DNA from: Mesorhizobium sp.
Lineage (GTDB): Bacteria > Pseudomonadota > Alphaproteobacteria > Rhizobiales > Rhizobiaceae
Direction of reading: 5' to 3'
DNA length: 64,000 nt
Assembly: GCA_004017275.1 (NCBI GenBank)
Contig: SAKE01000001.1
Coordinates: 682,001-746,000, forward strand
Positions 1 to 9,311 of this stretch are shown in pieces (position 1 is the stretch's first letter; every line of letters begins with the position of its first letter). The notes below the pieces were generated by a model. The model made no database searches. It was given only the letters and a program-made list of their open reading frames with translations, and was not told the origin of the DNA. The translations under genes and the position numbers were made by a program.

Positions 1-1
1 T

Positions 2-628
2 GGCGACACCGGTCCCAACACCGGCGGCATGGGCGCCTATTCGCCGGCCCCGGTGATGACACCGGAACTGGTCGAACGCACCATGCGCGAGATCATCGAG
101 CCAACCATGCGCGGCATGGCAGAACTTGGTGCGCCGTTCTCCGGCGTGCTGTTCGCCGGGCTGATGATCACGGACAAGGGGCCGAAGCTGATCGAATACA
201 ACACCCGCTTCGGCGACCCGGAATGCCAGGTGCTGATGATGCGGCTGAAGGACGATCTGCTGGTTCTCCTCAACGCGGCAACCGACGGCCAGCTTGCGCA
301 TATGTCCGTGCGCTGGCGCGACGAGGCGGCACTGACCGTGGTGATGGCGGCGAGAGGCTATCCCGGCACGCCGGAAAAAGGCTCGGTCATCCGCGGTGTC
401 GAAGATGCGGCGGGCGACGGCGTCCAGATATTCCATGCCGGCACCGCCATCAATGGCGGCGCGCTGGTTGCCAATGGCGGCCGCGTCCTCAACGTCACGG
501 CGACGGGAAGCACGGTCGGCGAGGCGCAGAAACGAGCCTATGCCGCGCTCGACCGCATCGACTGGCCGGATGGATTCTGCCGCCGCGATATCGGCTGGCA
601 GGCAGTGGCGCGCGAGCAGGGAAACTGA
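2..628 (+). CDS. purD: Phosphoribosylamine-glycine ligase, 3' part (5' truncated by window edge)
   Basis: This is the C-terminal part of GAR synthetase, the ATP-dependent enzyme joining glycine to phosphoribosylamine in purine synthesis. The reading frame is open from base 2 and begins with [17 protein letters not shown], a hallmark of the ATP-grasp domain. It is followed by the metal-binding stretch [13 protein letters not shown] and the C-terminal PurD domain ([12 protein letters not shown]). About half the protein, including the N domain, lies upstream of the window. An internal ATG at 29 is not the start, because homology continues upstream of it. The gene ends 14 bases before the convergent GH25 gene. 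Confidence 0.97.
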   Translation, partial: GDTGPNTGGMGAYSPAPVMTPELVERTMREIIEPTMRGMAELGAPFSGVLFAGLMITDKGPKLIEYNTRFGDPECQVLMMRLKDDLLVLLNAATDGQLAHMSVRWRDEAALTVVMAARGYPGTPEKGSVIRGVEDAAGDGVQIFHAGTAINGGALVANGGRVLNVTATGSTVGEAQKRAYAALDRIDWPDGFCRRDIGWQAVAREQGN

Positions 629-642
629 AGGTTCGTATTGGC

Positions 643-1836
643 CTACCGCTGGCCGCGATCGAGTTGGGTCGAAGCGGTGCTGAGCGGATCGGCCGCGGCG
701 AAGGCGGCGTCGAGTTGCGCCGGCGAGCGCTGCTCGGTTCGCTTCCAGGCGACATATTGGACAATGCCAAAGCTTGGCCTTCGCGGCACCGTCTTCACGA
801 CCGGCATGCGGAAGCCGTCACGGAATCGCGACCAACGCGTGCCGAGAGCTGCCACCATCTCCTCGAAAGTCGGCGGTGCCGCCACTGAGGCATAGGTGAT
901 GGTGACATTGCCGGCGAGGCCGGCTTCGCGTGAGACCGGCAGCGGTATCGAGGCGAGATAATCCGGCGGCACGTCGATCAGCCCACCGAACGGCCATTGG
1001 TCACGCAGCGTGGCGACGTCCATCGGCGCGACGTTGACGTCGATGTCCTTGGGCGTGCCGGCGACCCTATAAGGGCAGCGGAGCCTGCCGCAATTGGCTT
1101 GCGCCGAAAACTGCCACAGTGCGTAGCCCTGCCAGTTGCCCATCGGAAAATGCACGTCGATGTCGGACTTGTAGCGGGCGTACCAGAGCGGCAGCCGCGA
1201 CAGGAGCCGGTAGCTGTAGCTGTTGTCGGCAATATACTGGGCCGTCTTGCCGTTGGTGTAGAGCACCGGGAAGCGGCCGATGCGCCGATGCACCTGGCGC
1301 ACGAACTCCTCGGCATCGTCGAGCGACATCCATTGCGAAGGATCGTTGCCCTCGATGTCGAGGGCCATGAGATCGTCCGGCGCAGGCTCGGCAAAATCGA
1401 GGAAATTATTGGCCTGCTCGACCGGATTGCCGGGGCGGGCGAGGTGATAGGCGCCCCACTTCAGGCCGAGTGCCTTGGCGACCACGCGGCGCGTCTGGAA
1501 CAGTTCGCGCGTCACCGCATGGCGTTTCCACAGCGCTTTGCAGAGCTTGACCTCGGTGTCGCTGCCCAAGCAGAAATAGGGCGGCGGCATGCCGTCGGAC
1601 GCCTTGTTGATGAAGCCTACGATCCTCTTGTCGGTGGCAAGTTGGCCCCAGTCGATGGAATTGTACTCGTAGGCGTCAACGACCAGGGCGCGGTCGGCAT
1701 CCTTCCACGGCTCGGAGAAATCCGAGGCCTTTGCCGCCGTCGACAGCACCATCGTCGCCGCGAGTGCGAGAAGCGCTGTGCGGCGAAGAAGGCGCACTGT
1801 CCTTTTCAAAACAGGGAATCCCCGTTGATCAAACAC
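643..1836 (-). CDS. Exported glycoside hydrolase family 25 (lysozyme-like) protein
   Basis: Predicted secreted muramidase of the GH25 fold, about 397 residues. An N-terminal basic stretch and hydrophobic segment ending near STAAKAS looks like a signal peptide. The GH25 features follow: an Asp near the start of the barrel (VDAYEYNSIDW), the DxE-type catalytic strand MALDIEGND, and LYTNGKTA and LPLWYARY strands typical of the family. The C-terminal 100 residues after the barrel are not recognised. The start is uncertain: GTG at 1836 is the longest, and a TTG at 1809 would put the signal peptide nearer the N-terminus. It could serve cell-wall turnover or attack on other bacteria; the sequence does not say which. 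Confidence 0.8.
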   Translation of the reverse strand: MFDQRGFPVLKRTVRLLRRTALLALAATMVLSTAAKASDFSEPWKDADRALVVDAYEYNSIDWGQLATDKRIVGFINKASDGMPPPYFCLGSDTEVKLCKALWKRHAVTRELFQTRRVVAKALGLKWGAYHLARPGNPVEQANNFLDFAEPAPDDLMALDIEGNDPSQWMSLDDAEEFVRQVHRRIGRFPVLYTNGKTAQYIADNSYSYRLLSRLPLWYARYKSDIDVHFPMGNWQGYALWQFSAQANCGRLRCPYRVAGTPKDIDVNVAPMDVATLRDQWPFGGLIDVPPDYLASIPLPVSREAGLAGNVTITYASVAAPPTFEEMVAALGTRWSRFRDGFRMPVVKTVPRRPSFGIVQYVAWKRTEQRSPAQLDAAFAAADPLSTASTQLDRGQR

Positions 1837-1902
1837 AAATCCTGAACCGTCATGGTTAAGGATTTGCTTTCGGAGGTTGGCGTCAGAAAAGCTTGCGTCG
1901 CA

Positions 1903-2124
1903 TCAGCGGCTAGAATCCAAACGGGTCCGGGGCGGGCTCTTGCCGTACTGTGCCTTCGGCGGCGCGCTTCGGTGGTGGGCCAGTGAGCATTGCGGCGAGC
2001 ACAATATGCCGCGATCCGACCAATAGGCGGCACCGTTTTCGAGTTTGCCTTGGTAACAGAACCCCGTCGTGCGGTAGGGCAGCCCACATTCGATGCAGCG
2101 ATAAGCGTCGGGTCTGGCAAGCAT
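1903..2124 (-). CDS. Small four-cysteine (probable zinc-binding) protein
   Basis: A 73-residue protein if started at the ATG at 2124; an upstream in-frame start at 2214 would add 30 low-complexity residues. It has a CxxC pair (CIEC) near the N-terminus, a lone Cys (TGFCYQ) and a CxxxC pair (CSPQC) near the C-terminus, spaced as in small zinc-ribbon or treble-clef proteins. The tail is basic. I recognise no characterised family. It lies in the gap between the GH25 gene and the fatty-acid genes, on the minus strand. It is called a gene because of the paired cysteines and lack of a better reading on the other strand. Confidence 0.55.
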   Translation of the reverse strand: MLARPDAYRCIECGLPYRTTGFCYQGKLENGAAYWSDRGILCSPQCSLAHHRSAPPKAQYGKSPPRTRLDSSR

Positions 2125-2231
2125 GGCACGGGTTCCGGTCTGCTGGTTCTGATCTGTCGCCGGTTGATTAGATCCGGCGTCGATTGAATTTAATACGCGC
2201 CGCTGCGATTGCAAAATCCACGTGACAAAAT

Positions 2232-2247
2232 TTGACGTTTACGTAAA
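2232..2247 (+). promoter_or_regulatory. Candidate LiuR/MerR-type operator upstream of acyl-CoA dehydrogenase
   Basis: The sequence TTGACGTTTACGTAAA contains the palindrome TTTACGTAAA (2238-2247) and resembles sites bound by MerR-family regulators of branched-chain amino acid and fatty-acid degradation (LiuR type). It lies about 95 bases before the acyl-CoA dehydrogenase start. Assignment to LiuR is an inference from motif resemblance; no liuR gene is in the window. Confidence 0.4.
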
Positions 2248-2339
2248 AAGAAGATGGGAGACCCCCAAAGGGCGGATGGTTTTGCAGCGGCACTAACTCT
2301 AGGGTTGGCGGGGCCGATGCATCAGGAGGAGTGAGCGGC

Positions 2340-4109
2340 ATGTATCGGGCACCGGTCGAGGATATCGCGTTCACGCTCAAGCACGTGGCCGGGATGAAAT
2401 CAGCGCTTGATGCCGGCAGGTTCGGCGATCTCGGCGTGGATCTGGTCGATGCCGTGCTGGGTGAGGCCGGCCGCTTCGCCACTGAAGAAGTCGCACCACT
2501 CTACAAGATCGGCGATCAGCAAGGTGCCGTGTTGAAGGACGCTACCGTCACCACACCGCCCGGCTGGAAGGAACTCTATCGCCGCTGGATCGATGGCGGC
2601 TGGAACGCGCTGTCCGGACCGGAAGAGTATGGCGGCCAGGCGTTGCCGACCATGCTTGGCGTCGCGGCGCTCGAAATGTGGAACTCCGCCGCCATGGCCT
2701 TCGGCATCGGCCCGACGCTGACCATGGGCGCGGTCGAAGCGCTCGACAAACACGCCTCCGAAGACCTCAAGGCGAAATATCTCGAAAAGCTCGTCTCCGG
2801 TGAATGGATGGGCACGATGAACCTGACCGAGCCGCAGGCCGGTTCGGATCTCGCCGCCTTGCGCGCCCGCGCCGAGCCGGCGGATGACGGCAGCTATCGC
2901 ATCTTCGGCCAAAAAATCTTCATCACCTACGGCGAGCACGATTTCACCGACAACATCGTCCATCTGGTGCTGGCGCGGCTGCCCGATGCGCCGGCCGGCA
3001 CGCGCGGCATCTCGCTGTTCCTGGTGCCGAAATTCCTGGTCGGCGACGATGGCGCGCTCGGCGCGCGCAACGACGTCTTCTGTTCCGGCCTGGAACACAA
3101 GCTCGGCATCCACGCCTCGCCCACCTGCACCATGATCTATGGCGACGGTTTTCAGGGCGCCAAACCGGGCGCCATCGGCTGGCTGATCGGCGAGGAGAAC
3201 AAGGGCCTCGCCTGCATGTTCACCATGATGAACAATGCGCGGCTTTGTGTCGGCATGCAGGGCGTCGCTGTCGCCGAATCCGCGACGCAGAAAGCGATCG
3301 CCTATGCCAATGAGCGCCGGCAGGGCAAGGCCGCGAGCTACACTGGCACCGGCATGGCGCCGATCGTCCATCACCCCGATGTCCAGCGCAATCTTCTGAC
3401 CATGAAGGCGCTGACGCAGATTGCACGCGCCATCAGCTATTCCTGTGCCCACGCCATCGACATGGCCCGCGTCTCCGCCGGCGGCGAGGCGGCGCATTGG
3501 CGCGACCGCGCCAATCTGCTGACGCCGCTGGCCAAGGCGTTCTCGACCGATATCGGCGTCGAAGTCGCCTCGCTCGGCCTCCAGGTACATGGCGGCATGG
3601 GCTTTATCGAGGAGACGGGCGCGGCCGCCTTCTATCGCGATGCGCGCATCGCGCCGATCTATGAGGGCACCAACGGCATCCAGGCGATCGATCTGGTGAT
3701 GCGCAAGCTGCCGCTCGGCGGCGGCGACCATGTACATGGCTTTATCGACGAGTTGGCGGCGGTGGCCGGCGCGGTGCGGACCTCGAACCTGCAAGGTTTC
3801 GGCCGCACCGCCGATGCTCTCGACGCCGCCCTCGTCGATCTGACGCAAGCGACCCGCTTCCTGCAAAAACTGGCGACCGACGGCCGGCCGGACGAGGCGC
3901 TGGCGGGTGCGACGCCCTTTCTCAGGCTGATCTCGCTTGCCGCCGGCGGCACCTATCTGGCGCGGGGCGCTCTTGCCGATCAAGGCCGTATTCCTCTTTG
4001 CCGTTTCTTCGCCGAAAACCTGCTCGGCGAGGTCGGGGCTTTGAGAGCGCGCGTCATCGATGGCGCCGAAAGCCTCGCCGCTGCCGGCAAGGCACTGATT
4101 TCCGGCTGA
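2340..4109 (+). CDS. Acyl-CoA dehydrogenase with C-terminal extension
   Basis: FAD-dependent dehydrogenase that introduces the alpha-beta double bond in acyl-CoA, in beta-oxidation or a related catabolic route. The 589 residues include the N-terminal helical domain, the middle-domain signature NLTEPQAGSDL near residue 160, and the catalytic Glu in IYEGTNGIQ near residue 441. At about 590 residues it is of the long class with an extra C-terminal domain, not the 380-residue short type. ATG 2340 is preferred over GTG 2331 because AGGAGG at 2324-2329 is 10 bases upstream of it. It is followed after 19 bases by a crotonase gene, probably co-transcribed. Chain-length preference cannot be read from sequence. 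Confidence 0.92.
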   Translation: MYRAPVEDIAFTLKHVAGMKSALDAGRFGDLGVDLVDAVLGEAGRFATEEVAPLYKIGDQQGAVLKDATVTTPPGWKELYRRWIDGGWNALSGPEEYGGQALPTMLGVAALEMWNSAAMAFGIGPTLTMGAVEALDKHASEDLKAKYLEKLVSGEWMGTMNLTEPQAGSDLAALRARAEPADDGSYRIFGQKIFITYGEHDFTDNIVHLVLARLPDAPAGTRGISLFLVPKFLVGDDGALGARNDVFCSGLEHKLGIHASPTCTMIYGDGFQGAKPGAIGWLIGEENKGLACMFTMMNNARLCVGMQGVAVAESATQKAIAYANERRQGKAASYTGTGMAPIVHHPDVQRNLLTMKALTQIARAISYSCAHAIDMARVSAGGEAAHWRDRANLLTPLAKAFSTDIGVEVASLGLQVHGGMGFIEETGAAAFYRDARIAPIYEGTNGIQAIDLVMRKLPLGGGDHVHGFIDELAAVAGAVRTSNLQGFGRTADALDAALVDLTQATRFLQKLATDGRPDEALAGATPFLRLISLAAGGTYLARGALADQGRIPLCRFFAENLLGEVGALRARVIDGAESLAAAGKALISG

Positions 4110-4128
4110 CGTTCACAAGGAAAACACC

Positions 4129-4881
4129 GTGACAGACCACATCCTCGTCGAGCGCCAGGGCGCCATCCAGATCATCCGCCTGAACCGGCCGGACAAGAAG
4201 AACGCGCTGACACGCGCCATGTATGCGAAAATGTCAAAAACCCTGGCCGAGGGCGACGCTGATCCTGCGATCCGCGTCCATGTCTTCCTCGGCGTGCCCG
4301 GCGCTTTCTCCTCGGGCAACGACCTTGCCGATTTCATGGTCGTCGCCACCGGCGGCGATGGTGGCACCGAGGTCTGGGAGTTCCTGATGGCTCTGGCCAG
4401 GGTCGAAAAACCTATCGTCTCTGGCGTGGACGGCATTGCGGTCGGCATCGGCACCACGCTCAACCTGCATTGCGACCTGACCTTCGCCACGCCGCGCACC
4501 GTGTTCAGGACGCCTTTCGTCGATCTGGGTCTGGTGCCCGAGGCCGGATCGAGCCTGCTGGCACCGCGCATTCTGGGTCAGCAAGCCGCATTCGCGCTGC
4601 TCGGCCTCGGCGAAGGCTTTTCTGCCGAGCGCGCCAAGACCGCCGGCCTGATCTACGAGGTGGTCGAGGAAGCAGCACTGGAAGCCTCGGTGCTGGCTGC
4701 CGCCGGCCAGATCGCGGCCAAACCGCCGCAGGCACTGAAGATCGCGCGCGACCTGATGCGCCGCTCGCGCGACGATCTCGTCGCCCGCATCGGCGAGGAA
4801 AGCGAGCATTTCCGCGAACGGCTGAAGTCCGACGAGGCGCGCGCTGCGCTCACGGCGTTCATGACGAGAAAGAAGGCCTGA
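4129..4881 (+). CDS. Enoyl-CoA hydratase/isomerase (crotonase) family protein
   Basis: A 250-residue crotonase-fold enzyme acting on the enoyl-CoA made by the preceding dehydrogenase. The start is a GTG with AAGGAAA just upstream. Visible motifs are RPDKKNALT, the oxyanion-hole region SSGNDLADF, a second glycine-rich strand (GIAVGIGTT), and the catalytic Glu in LGLVPEAGSS. The other Glu expected in classical hydratases is not obvious, so a delta3-delta2-enoyl-CoA isomerase is an alternative. The gene ends 9 bases before the convergent pdxH gene. Confidence 0.88.
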   Translation: MTDHILVERQGAIQIIRLNRPDKKNALTRAMYAKMSKTLAEGDADPAIRVHVFLGVPGAFSSGNDLADFMVVATGGDGGTEVWEFLMALARVEKPIVSGVDGIAVGIGTTLNLHCDLTFATPRTVFRTPFVDLGLVPEAGSSLLAPRILGQQAAFALLGLGEGFSAERAKTAGLIYEVVEEAALEASVLAAAGQIAAKPPQALKIARDLMRRSRDDLVARIGEESEHFRERLKSDEARAALTAFMTRKKA

Positions 4882-4890
4882 GCCTCTTCT

Positions 4891-5508
4891 TCAGGGGTAA
4901 AGCCTCGTCTTGTCCCAGACGCCTTTGGTGTCGCGGGAAAAGACGAGCCGGTCGTGCAGACGAAACGGCCTGTCGTGCCAGAACTCGATTGTCCGCGGCA
5001 CGATGCGGAAACCTGACCAGTGCTTTGGCCGCGGGATGTAGCCGATCGGATAGCGTGCCGTGTATTCCGCCACCGCTTTTTCCAGGGCGAAGCGGCTTTC
5101 GAGCGGTCGCGACTGTTTCGAGGCCCAGGCGCCGATGCGGCTGCCGCGCGGCCGCGTCGCATAGTAGGCGTCGGCTTCGGCGTCGCTGACGATCTCCACC
5201 GGACCGCGAATGCGCACCTGCCGGCGCAGCGATTTCCAATGGAAACACATCGCCGCCTTCATGCTGCCAAGAATCTCCTGGCCCTTGGCGCTCTCGAAAT
5301 TCGTGTAGAACACAAACCCGCCCTCATCGAACCCCTTGAGCAGAACCATACGCACATCCGGCATGCCGTCGGCATCGACGGTCGCCAGCGCCACGCCATT
5401 GGGGTCGTTCGGCTCGCTCTTGGTGGCGTCTTCCAGCCATGCGGCAAAGAGGCGAAACGGCTCGGCAGCGTCGGTAAAGTCACTGCTTGTTAACTCTGTG
5501 TCACTCAT
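4891..5508 (-). CDS. pdxH: Pyridoxamine 5'-phosphate oxidase
   Basis: FMN-dependent oxidase that makes pyridoxal 5'-phosphate from PNP or PMP, the last step of vitamin B6 synthesis and salvage. The 205 residues carry the PNPOx features [19 protein letters not shown], the FMN-contacting [26 protein letters not shown], and the C-terminal dimerisation segment [11 protein letters not shown]. The ATG at 5508 (MSDTEL) is preferred over an upstream in-frame start at 5520. It is divergent from a lipoprotein gene across a 77-base gap that contains a 15-base direct repeat. Confidence 0.95.
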   Translation of the reverse strand: MSDTELTSSDFTDAAEPFRLFAAWLEDATKSEPNDPNGVALATVDADGMPDVRMVLLKGFDEGGFVFYTNFESAKGQEILGSMKAAMCFHWKSLRRQVRIRGPVEIVSDAEADAYYATRPRGSRIGAWASKQSRPLESRFALEKAVAEYTARYPIGYIPRPKHWSGFRIVPRTIEFWHDRPFRLHDRLVFSRDTKGVWDKTRLYP

Positions 5509-5529
5509 AGTTTTTCTCAAATTGTCACG

Positions 5530-5561
5530 AAGCCAAGATTCTTACAAAGCCAAGATTCTTA
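5530..5561. repeat. Two-copy 15-base direct repeat in pdxH/lipoprotein gap
   Basis: AAGCCAAGATTCTTA occurs at 5530-5544 and again at 5547-5561, a period of 17 bases. Each copy holds a small inverted repeat, AAGA-T-TCTT. It lies just upstream of pdxH and could be a tandem operator or a simple duplication. Confidence 0.75.
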
Positions 5562-5585
5562 ACGAAGCAAGGGGGAGGTTGTCGA

Positions 5586-6047
5586 TTGTTGCGTATCGCG
5601 CAAGCTTTTGACAGCAGGCAATGGGGCGTTATCGCTTCGGCCAGCACGAAAGCCGCGATCGTGGCAGTCGCCTTGCCGCTTGCCGCCTGTGGCGCCGGTG
5701 GTTTCAGCCTGGAAAAGGCCGAAGTCGACCGTTCGATCCTGACCAGCAGCACATCGGCCTCGGCCGCGCCGGCCAGTTTGGATCGCGACTCCGATCAGAC
5801 CACGATCGGCAATGCGGTATCCTCGGCCGATATCGTGCAACTCGGCGGGCAGTCCGTTCCATGGGCGAATGCCGGCACCGGGTCACGCGGTTCCATCACC
5901 GAACTGGCGGAGTTGAAGGACAATGGCCAGACCTGCCGCCGTTTCAAGGCCTCGCGCGAAAGCTTTGATGGCGTTGCCATGTTCGAAGGCGAACTGTGCC
6001 TGTCCAGCGCCGGCGGCTGGCGCATGCAGGACTTCAAGGCGCTCTGA
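5586..6047 (+). CDS. RT0821/Lpp0805-like surface lipoprotein
   Basis: A 153-residue exported protein with a hydrophobic N-terminal stretch ending in the lipobox LAAC, so probably diacylated on that Cys. The mature part has [12 protein letters not shown], a paired-cysteine C-terminal region (QTCRRF, GELC) and the ending GGWRMQDF, as in the rickettsial-type RT0821/Lpp0805 surface protein family common in rhizobia. Two TTG codons at 5586 and 5589 are the best available starts, preceded by AAGGGGGAGG. Function is unknown. It stands alone between pdxH and dnaJ. Confidence 0.75.
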   Translation: MLRIAQAFDSRQWGVIASASTKAAIVAVALPLAACGAGGFSLEKAEVDRSILTSSTSASAAPASLDRDSDQTTIGNAVSSADIVQLGGQSVPWANAGTGSRGSITELAELKDNGQTCRRFKASRESFDGVAMFEGELCLSSAGGWRMQDFKAL

Positions 6048-6307
6048 GCCTGATCCGAAAGTCAACCGGGTCGACTCGGCGGTCTTTTCACCGACCGGCA
6101 CGTCGCCAATCTTGCCGATATCCCGATATCGGCTGGGATCGGCTCCTTCCGGATCGACAAAAATCCCTCGCCAGTCGACAGCCGCCGACTTTCGGATCAG
6201 GCTCTGATTTTCCGCTTTCGATATCCTGCGCCAGCACTGGAATTTCTTCCTATGCGAGCGCATATAGGAGGCAACCAGAGACTCAACTCTTCTCCAGGGC
6301 AGTAAGC

Positions 6308-7237
6308 ATGCGCGACCCCTATGAGGTGCTGGGCGTTGCCAAGAACGCATCGGCCAAGGACATAAAATCGGCGTATCGGAAACTCGCCAAGAAGCATCAT
6401 CCGGATCAGAATCCGAACGATCCCAAAGCGAAGGACCGTTTTGCCGCGGCCAATCAGGCTTACGAGATCGTCGGCGACGAAAAGAATCGCGCCGCTTTCG
6501 ATCGCGGCGAGATCGACGCCGACGGCAAGCCGCGATTCCAGGGCTTTGAAGGCGCTGCCGGTGGCGGCGATCCCTTTGGCGGCTTTCGCCGGCAACAGGG
6601 TCCGGGCGGCTCGCGGTTCGAATTCCGCTCCGGCCGACCTGGCGGCGATCCTTTCGACGGCAACAGCGACATCTTCAGCCAGATTTTCGGCGACGCCTTT
6701 TCGGGCGCGCGCGGCCCGGGCATGGGCGATCGCCGCCAGCAGGCGACCGCGGCCGATCTGAACGTGACGCTCGACATCACCATCGAGGAAGCGGCGACCG
6801 CCGAAAAGGTGACGGCGATGTTCCCCGACGGCCGCAAGGTGGCCGTCAAGCTACCGGCCTATGTCGAGGATGGCCAGACCATCCGCCTCAAGGGCCAAGG
6901 CGAGCAGGGGCCGGGCCAGCCCGGCGACGCGCTGGTCAAGATACATCTGCGCCGTCACCCGCGCTACCGTATCGAAGGCCGTGACCTGCATGCCGATCTG
7001 CCGGTGACGCTGGCGGATGCGGCGCTCGGCGCCAAGGTGCCGGTCGAGACGCCGACCGGCAGGCTCGCGGTCAACATCCCCGCCTGGTCGAGCTCGGACA
7101 AGGTCCTGCGGTTGAAGGGCAGGGGCCTGCCGGAAAAGGCCGGCGGCCACGGCGATCTCTACGCCCATGTGCGGATCATGCTGCCGGAAGGTGGCGATAG
7201 CGCGCTCGAAGCGCTGTTGCGCAGCCAAAAAGGCTGA
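6308..7237 (+). CDS. CbpA-like DnaJ co-chaperone without zinc finger
   Basis: A 309-residue J-domain protein that would stimulate DnaK ATPase and deliver substrates. The J-domain occupies residues 1-70 with the HPD motif in [12 protein letters not shown] Gly/Phe-rich linker follows (about 80-150), then the DnaJ C-terminal substrate domains. The four-repeat CxxCxGxG zinc finger of true DnaJ is absent, so this is a class B/CbpA-type protein. The ATG at 6308 opens the J-domain ([11 protein letters not shown]); the frame is open further upstream, but that part shows no homology. It is followed by fabI 105 bases downstream, an arrangement seen in rhizobia. Confidence 0.93.
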   Translation: MRDPYEVLGVAKNASAKDIKSAYRKLAKKHHPDQNPNDPKAKDRFAAANQAYEIVGDEKNRAAFDRGEIDADGKPRFQGFEGAAGGGDPFGGFRRQQGPGGSRFEFRSGRPGGDPFDGNSDIFSQIFGDAFSGARGPGMGDRRQQATAADLNVTLDITIEEAATAEKVTAMFPDGRKVAVKLPAYVEDGQTIRLKGQGEQGPGQPGDALVKIHLRRHPRYRIEGRDLHADLPVTLADAALGAKVPVETPTGRLAVNIPAWSSSDKVLRLKGRGLPEKAGGHGDLYAHVRIMLPEGGDSALEALLRSQKG

Positions 7238-7342
7238 TCGATGGCTTTGTCCCCCGAACTGTCCGGTTTGAACGCTTGAAGGGGCTCTGTGCCTGTGCGA
7301 TAGGGCACTCCACAAAGCAGAAACCTTGCGGAGAGCGCTCAC

Positions 7343-8161
7343 ATGGCGGGTGGACAGGGCCTAATGGCCGGCAAGCGCGGCCTTATTCTGGGCGTCGCCA
7401 ACAACAGATCGATCGCCTATGGCATAGCCAAGGCCTGCGTCGATCATGGCGCCGAGATCGCGCTGACCTATCAAGGCGAGGCGTTCAAGAAGCGTGTCGA
7501 GCCGCTGGCGTCGGAACTGGGCGCCTTTGTCGCCGGCCATTGCGACGTCACCGATCCGGCGAGCCTGGACGAGGTTTTCGCCAATGTCGCCAAACACTGG
7601 GGCAAGCTTGATTTCCTCGTCCATGCTATTGCCTTCTCCGACAAGGACGAGCTGACCGGCCGTTACGTCGAGACGACGCGCGACAATTTCCTGCGCACCA
7701 TGGACATTTCGGTCTATTCCTTCACCACCATTGCCAAGCGTGCCGAAGCGCTGATGGCCGATGGCGGATCGCTGCTGACGCTGACCTATTACGGCGCCGA
7801 AAAGGTGATGCCGCACTACAACGTCATGGGCGTCGCCAAGGCGGCGCTCGAAGCCAGCGTGCGGTACCTGGCGGTCGACCTCGGCGCCAAGAAGATCCGC
7901 GTCAACGCCATCTCGGCCGGCCCGATCAAGACGCTGGCCGCCTCCGGCATCGGCGATTTCCGCTACATCCTGAAGTGGAACGAGTACAATTCGCCGCTGA
8001 AGCAGACGGTGACGCAGGAGGAAGTCGGCGATTCCGGCGTCTATTTCCTGTCGGATTTGTCGCGCGGCGTTACTGGCGAAGTGCATCACGTCGATTCGGG
8101 CTATCACGTCGTCGGCATGAAGGCGGTCGACGCGCCCGACATTTCGACGGTCAAAGATTAA
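7343..8161 (+). CDS. fabI: Enoyl-[acyl-carrier-protein] reductase (NADH)
   Basis: Catalyses the last reductive step of each fatty-acid elongation cycle. The 272-residue protein has the divergent SDR cofactor motif of FabI (GVANNRSIAYGIAKA) and the catalytic Tyr-x6-Lys in YNVMGVAK. The C-terminal region SAGPIKTLAASGIGDFRYI forms the substrate loop, and VDSGYHVVGM closes the fold. ATG 7343 is preceded by a purine-rich GGAGAG. Rhizobia often hold more than one FabI, so this may not be the only copy. A phosphoglycerate-mutase-family gene begins 47 bases later. Confidence 0.96.
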   Translation: MAGGQGLMAGKRGLILGVANNRSIAYGIAKACVDHGAEIALTYQGEAFKKRVEPLASELGAFVAGHCDVTDPASLDEVFANVAKHWGKLDFLVHAIAFSDKDELTGRYVETTRDNFLRTMDISVYSFTTIAKRAEALMADGGSLLTLTYYGAEKVMPHYNVMGVAKAALEASVRYLAVDLGAKKIRVNAISAGPIKTLAASGIGDFRYILKWNEYNSPLKQTVTQEEVGDSGVYFLSDLSRGVTGEVHHVDSGYHVVGMKAVDAPDISTVKD

Positions 8162-8208
8162 CCCTCGCACCACCCGTCGTCCGTCCCGATCCCGTACCGG
8201 AAGACTTG

Positions 8209-8796
8209 ATGTACCCGCTGGTTTATATCGCGCGCCACGGCCAGACCGCGTGGAACGCCGAAGCCCGGCTTCAGGGGCAAGCCGACACCGATCTCAATAC
8301 GCTTGGCCGCGATCAGGCGACCGGCAACGGTCGCCAGTTGGCCGAGTTGATCCAAAATCCCGAGGATTTTGATTTCGTCGCCAGCCCGATGCGGCGGACG
8401 CGCGAAACGATGCAGCGCATCCGCGCCGCCATGAAGCTCGATCCGGATGCCTATCGAACCGATCCTCGCCTGGTCGAAGTCAATTTCGGCGATTGGCAGG
8501 GATTTACCTTTGCCGAGCTCGAGACACGGTATCCCGGAGCGCGCAAGACACGCGCTCGGGACAAATGGAACTTTCAGCCGCCCGGCGAAGGCGCCGAGAG
8601 TTATCAGATGCTGCTCGTACGGGTGAAGCCCTGGTTCGACGCGATCGAACGCCAGACGATCTGCGTGGCGCACGGCGGCGTCATGCGCACCTTGTTTCGC
8701 TTCGTTCTGGGACTGGCCGAGAACGAGGCAGCAAACCTGGAAATACCACAGGATCGCTTGCTTAAGCTCGATGGCAAGAGCCTGGAGTGGCTGTAA
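8209..8796 (+). CDS. Histidine phosphatase (phosphoglycerate mutase) family protein
   Basis: A 195-residue member of the branch 1 histidine phosphatase superfamily. It has the phospho-accepting His in the RHG motif (ARHGQTAWN), the second RRTRET region, the acid residue in EVNFGDWQG and the distal His in VAHGGVMRTLF. The substrate is not predictable; members range from phosphoglycerate mutases to small-metabolite phosphatases. The frame is open upstream, but only the ATG at 8209 matches the family N-terminus. It probably shares a transcript with fabI. Confidence 0.9.
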   Translation: MYPLVYIARHGQTAWNAEARLQGQADTDLNTLGRDQATGNGRQLAELIQNPEDFDFVASPMRRTRETMQRIRAAMKLDPDAYRTDPRLVEVNFGDWQGFTFAELETRYPGARKTRARDKWNFQPPGEGAESYQMLLVRVKPWFDAIERQTICVAHGGVMRTLFRFVLGLAENEAANLEIPQDRLLKLDGKSLEWL

Positions 8797-8872
8797 ACTG
8801 CAAAAACAATCGGTTGGATTGGCTCAGCGAAAACTGAACCGCAAACACTGCTTTTAATTGAGGTCGGAAGCT

Positions 8873-9133
8873 CTAATTGGCCGAGCTGTCCGGCAGCTCC
8901 ATATCCGTGATGACGTTCTCGCCATTGGTCACGTCGTAGGCGATGACGATGTCCATGCCCGGCTTCAGCGCGTCGAGATCTGTCTCGGCGTTCAGCTTGT
9001 AGGACTTGCCGTCATCCAGCGTCAGCGTCGCTGTGTCCTTGTCGATCTTCTTGATCAAGCCTTCGGTCTGGCCGGCGAAAGCGGCGGTGGAAAACAGCAG
9101 TGTGGCGGCAACGGCGCCAATCAGGGTACGCAT
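8873..9133 (-). CDS. DUF1344 family small periplasmic protein
   Basis: An 86-residue exported protein: a signal peptide of about 20 residues ending FAGQ, then a single small beta-rich domain with IKKIDKDTATLTLDDGKSY and LKPGMDIVIAYD. It matches the DUF1344 family found in rhizobia and relatives, whose function is not known. It lies alone on the minus strand, divergent from aroC across a 178-base gap and convergent with the phosphatase gene. Confidence 0.85.
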   Translation of the reverse strand: MRTLIGAVAATLLFSTAAFAGQTEGLIKKIDKDTATLTLDDGKSYKLNAETDLDALKPGMDIVIAYDVTNGENVITDMELPDSSAN

Positions 9134-9311
9134 AATCGTTCCTCTTTATCATTGCACCGGCATGGCGGCGGGCGTTCAACGGCGGATGGAGCAGAGCAGA
9201 AACCAACCGAATGTGTCAAAACTAAATCCGCCAGATCACAGTTTGACCCCTGTGAAAAACGCCAATAGAAGGCAACCTTGAGCCGGCTCCGCTGCCGGGC
9301 AGGGTCATTTC

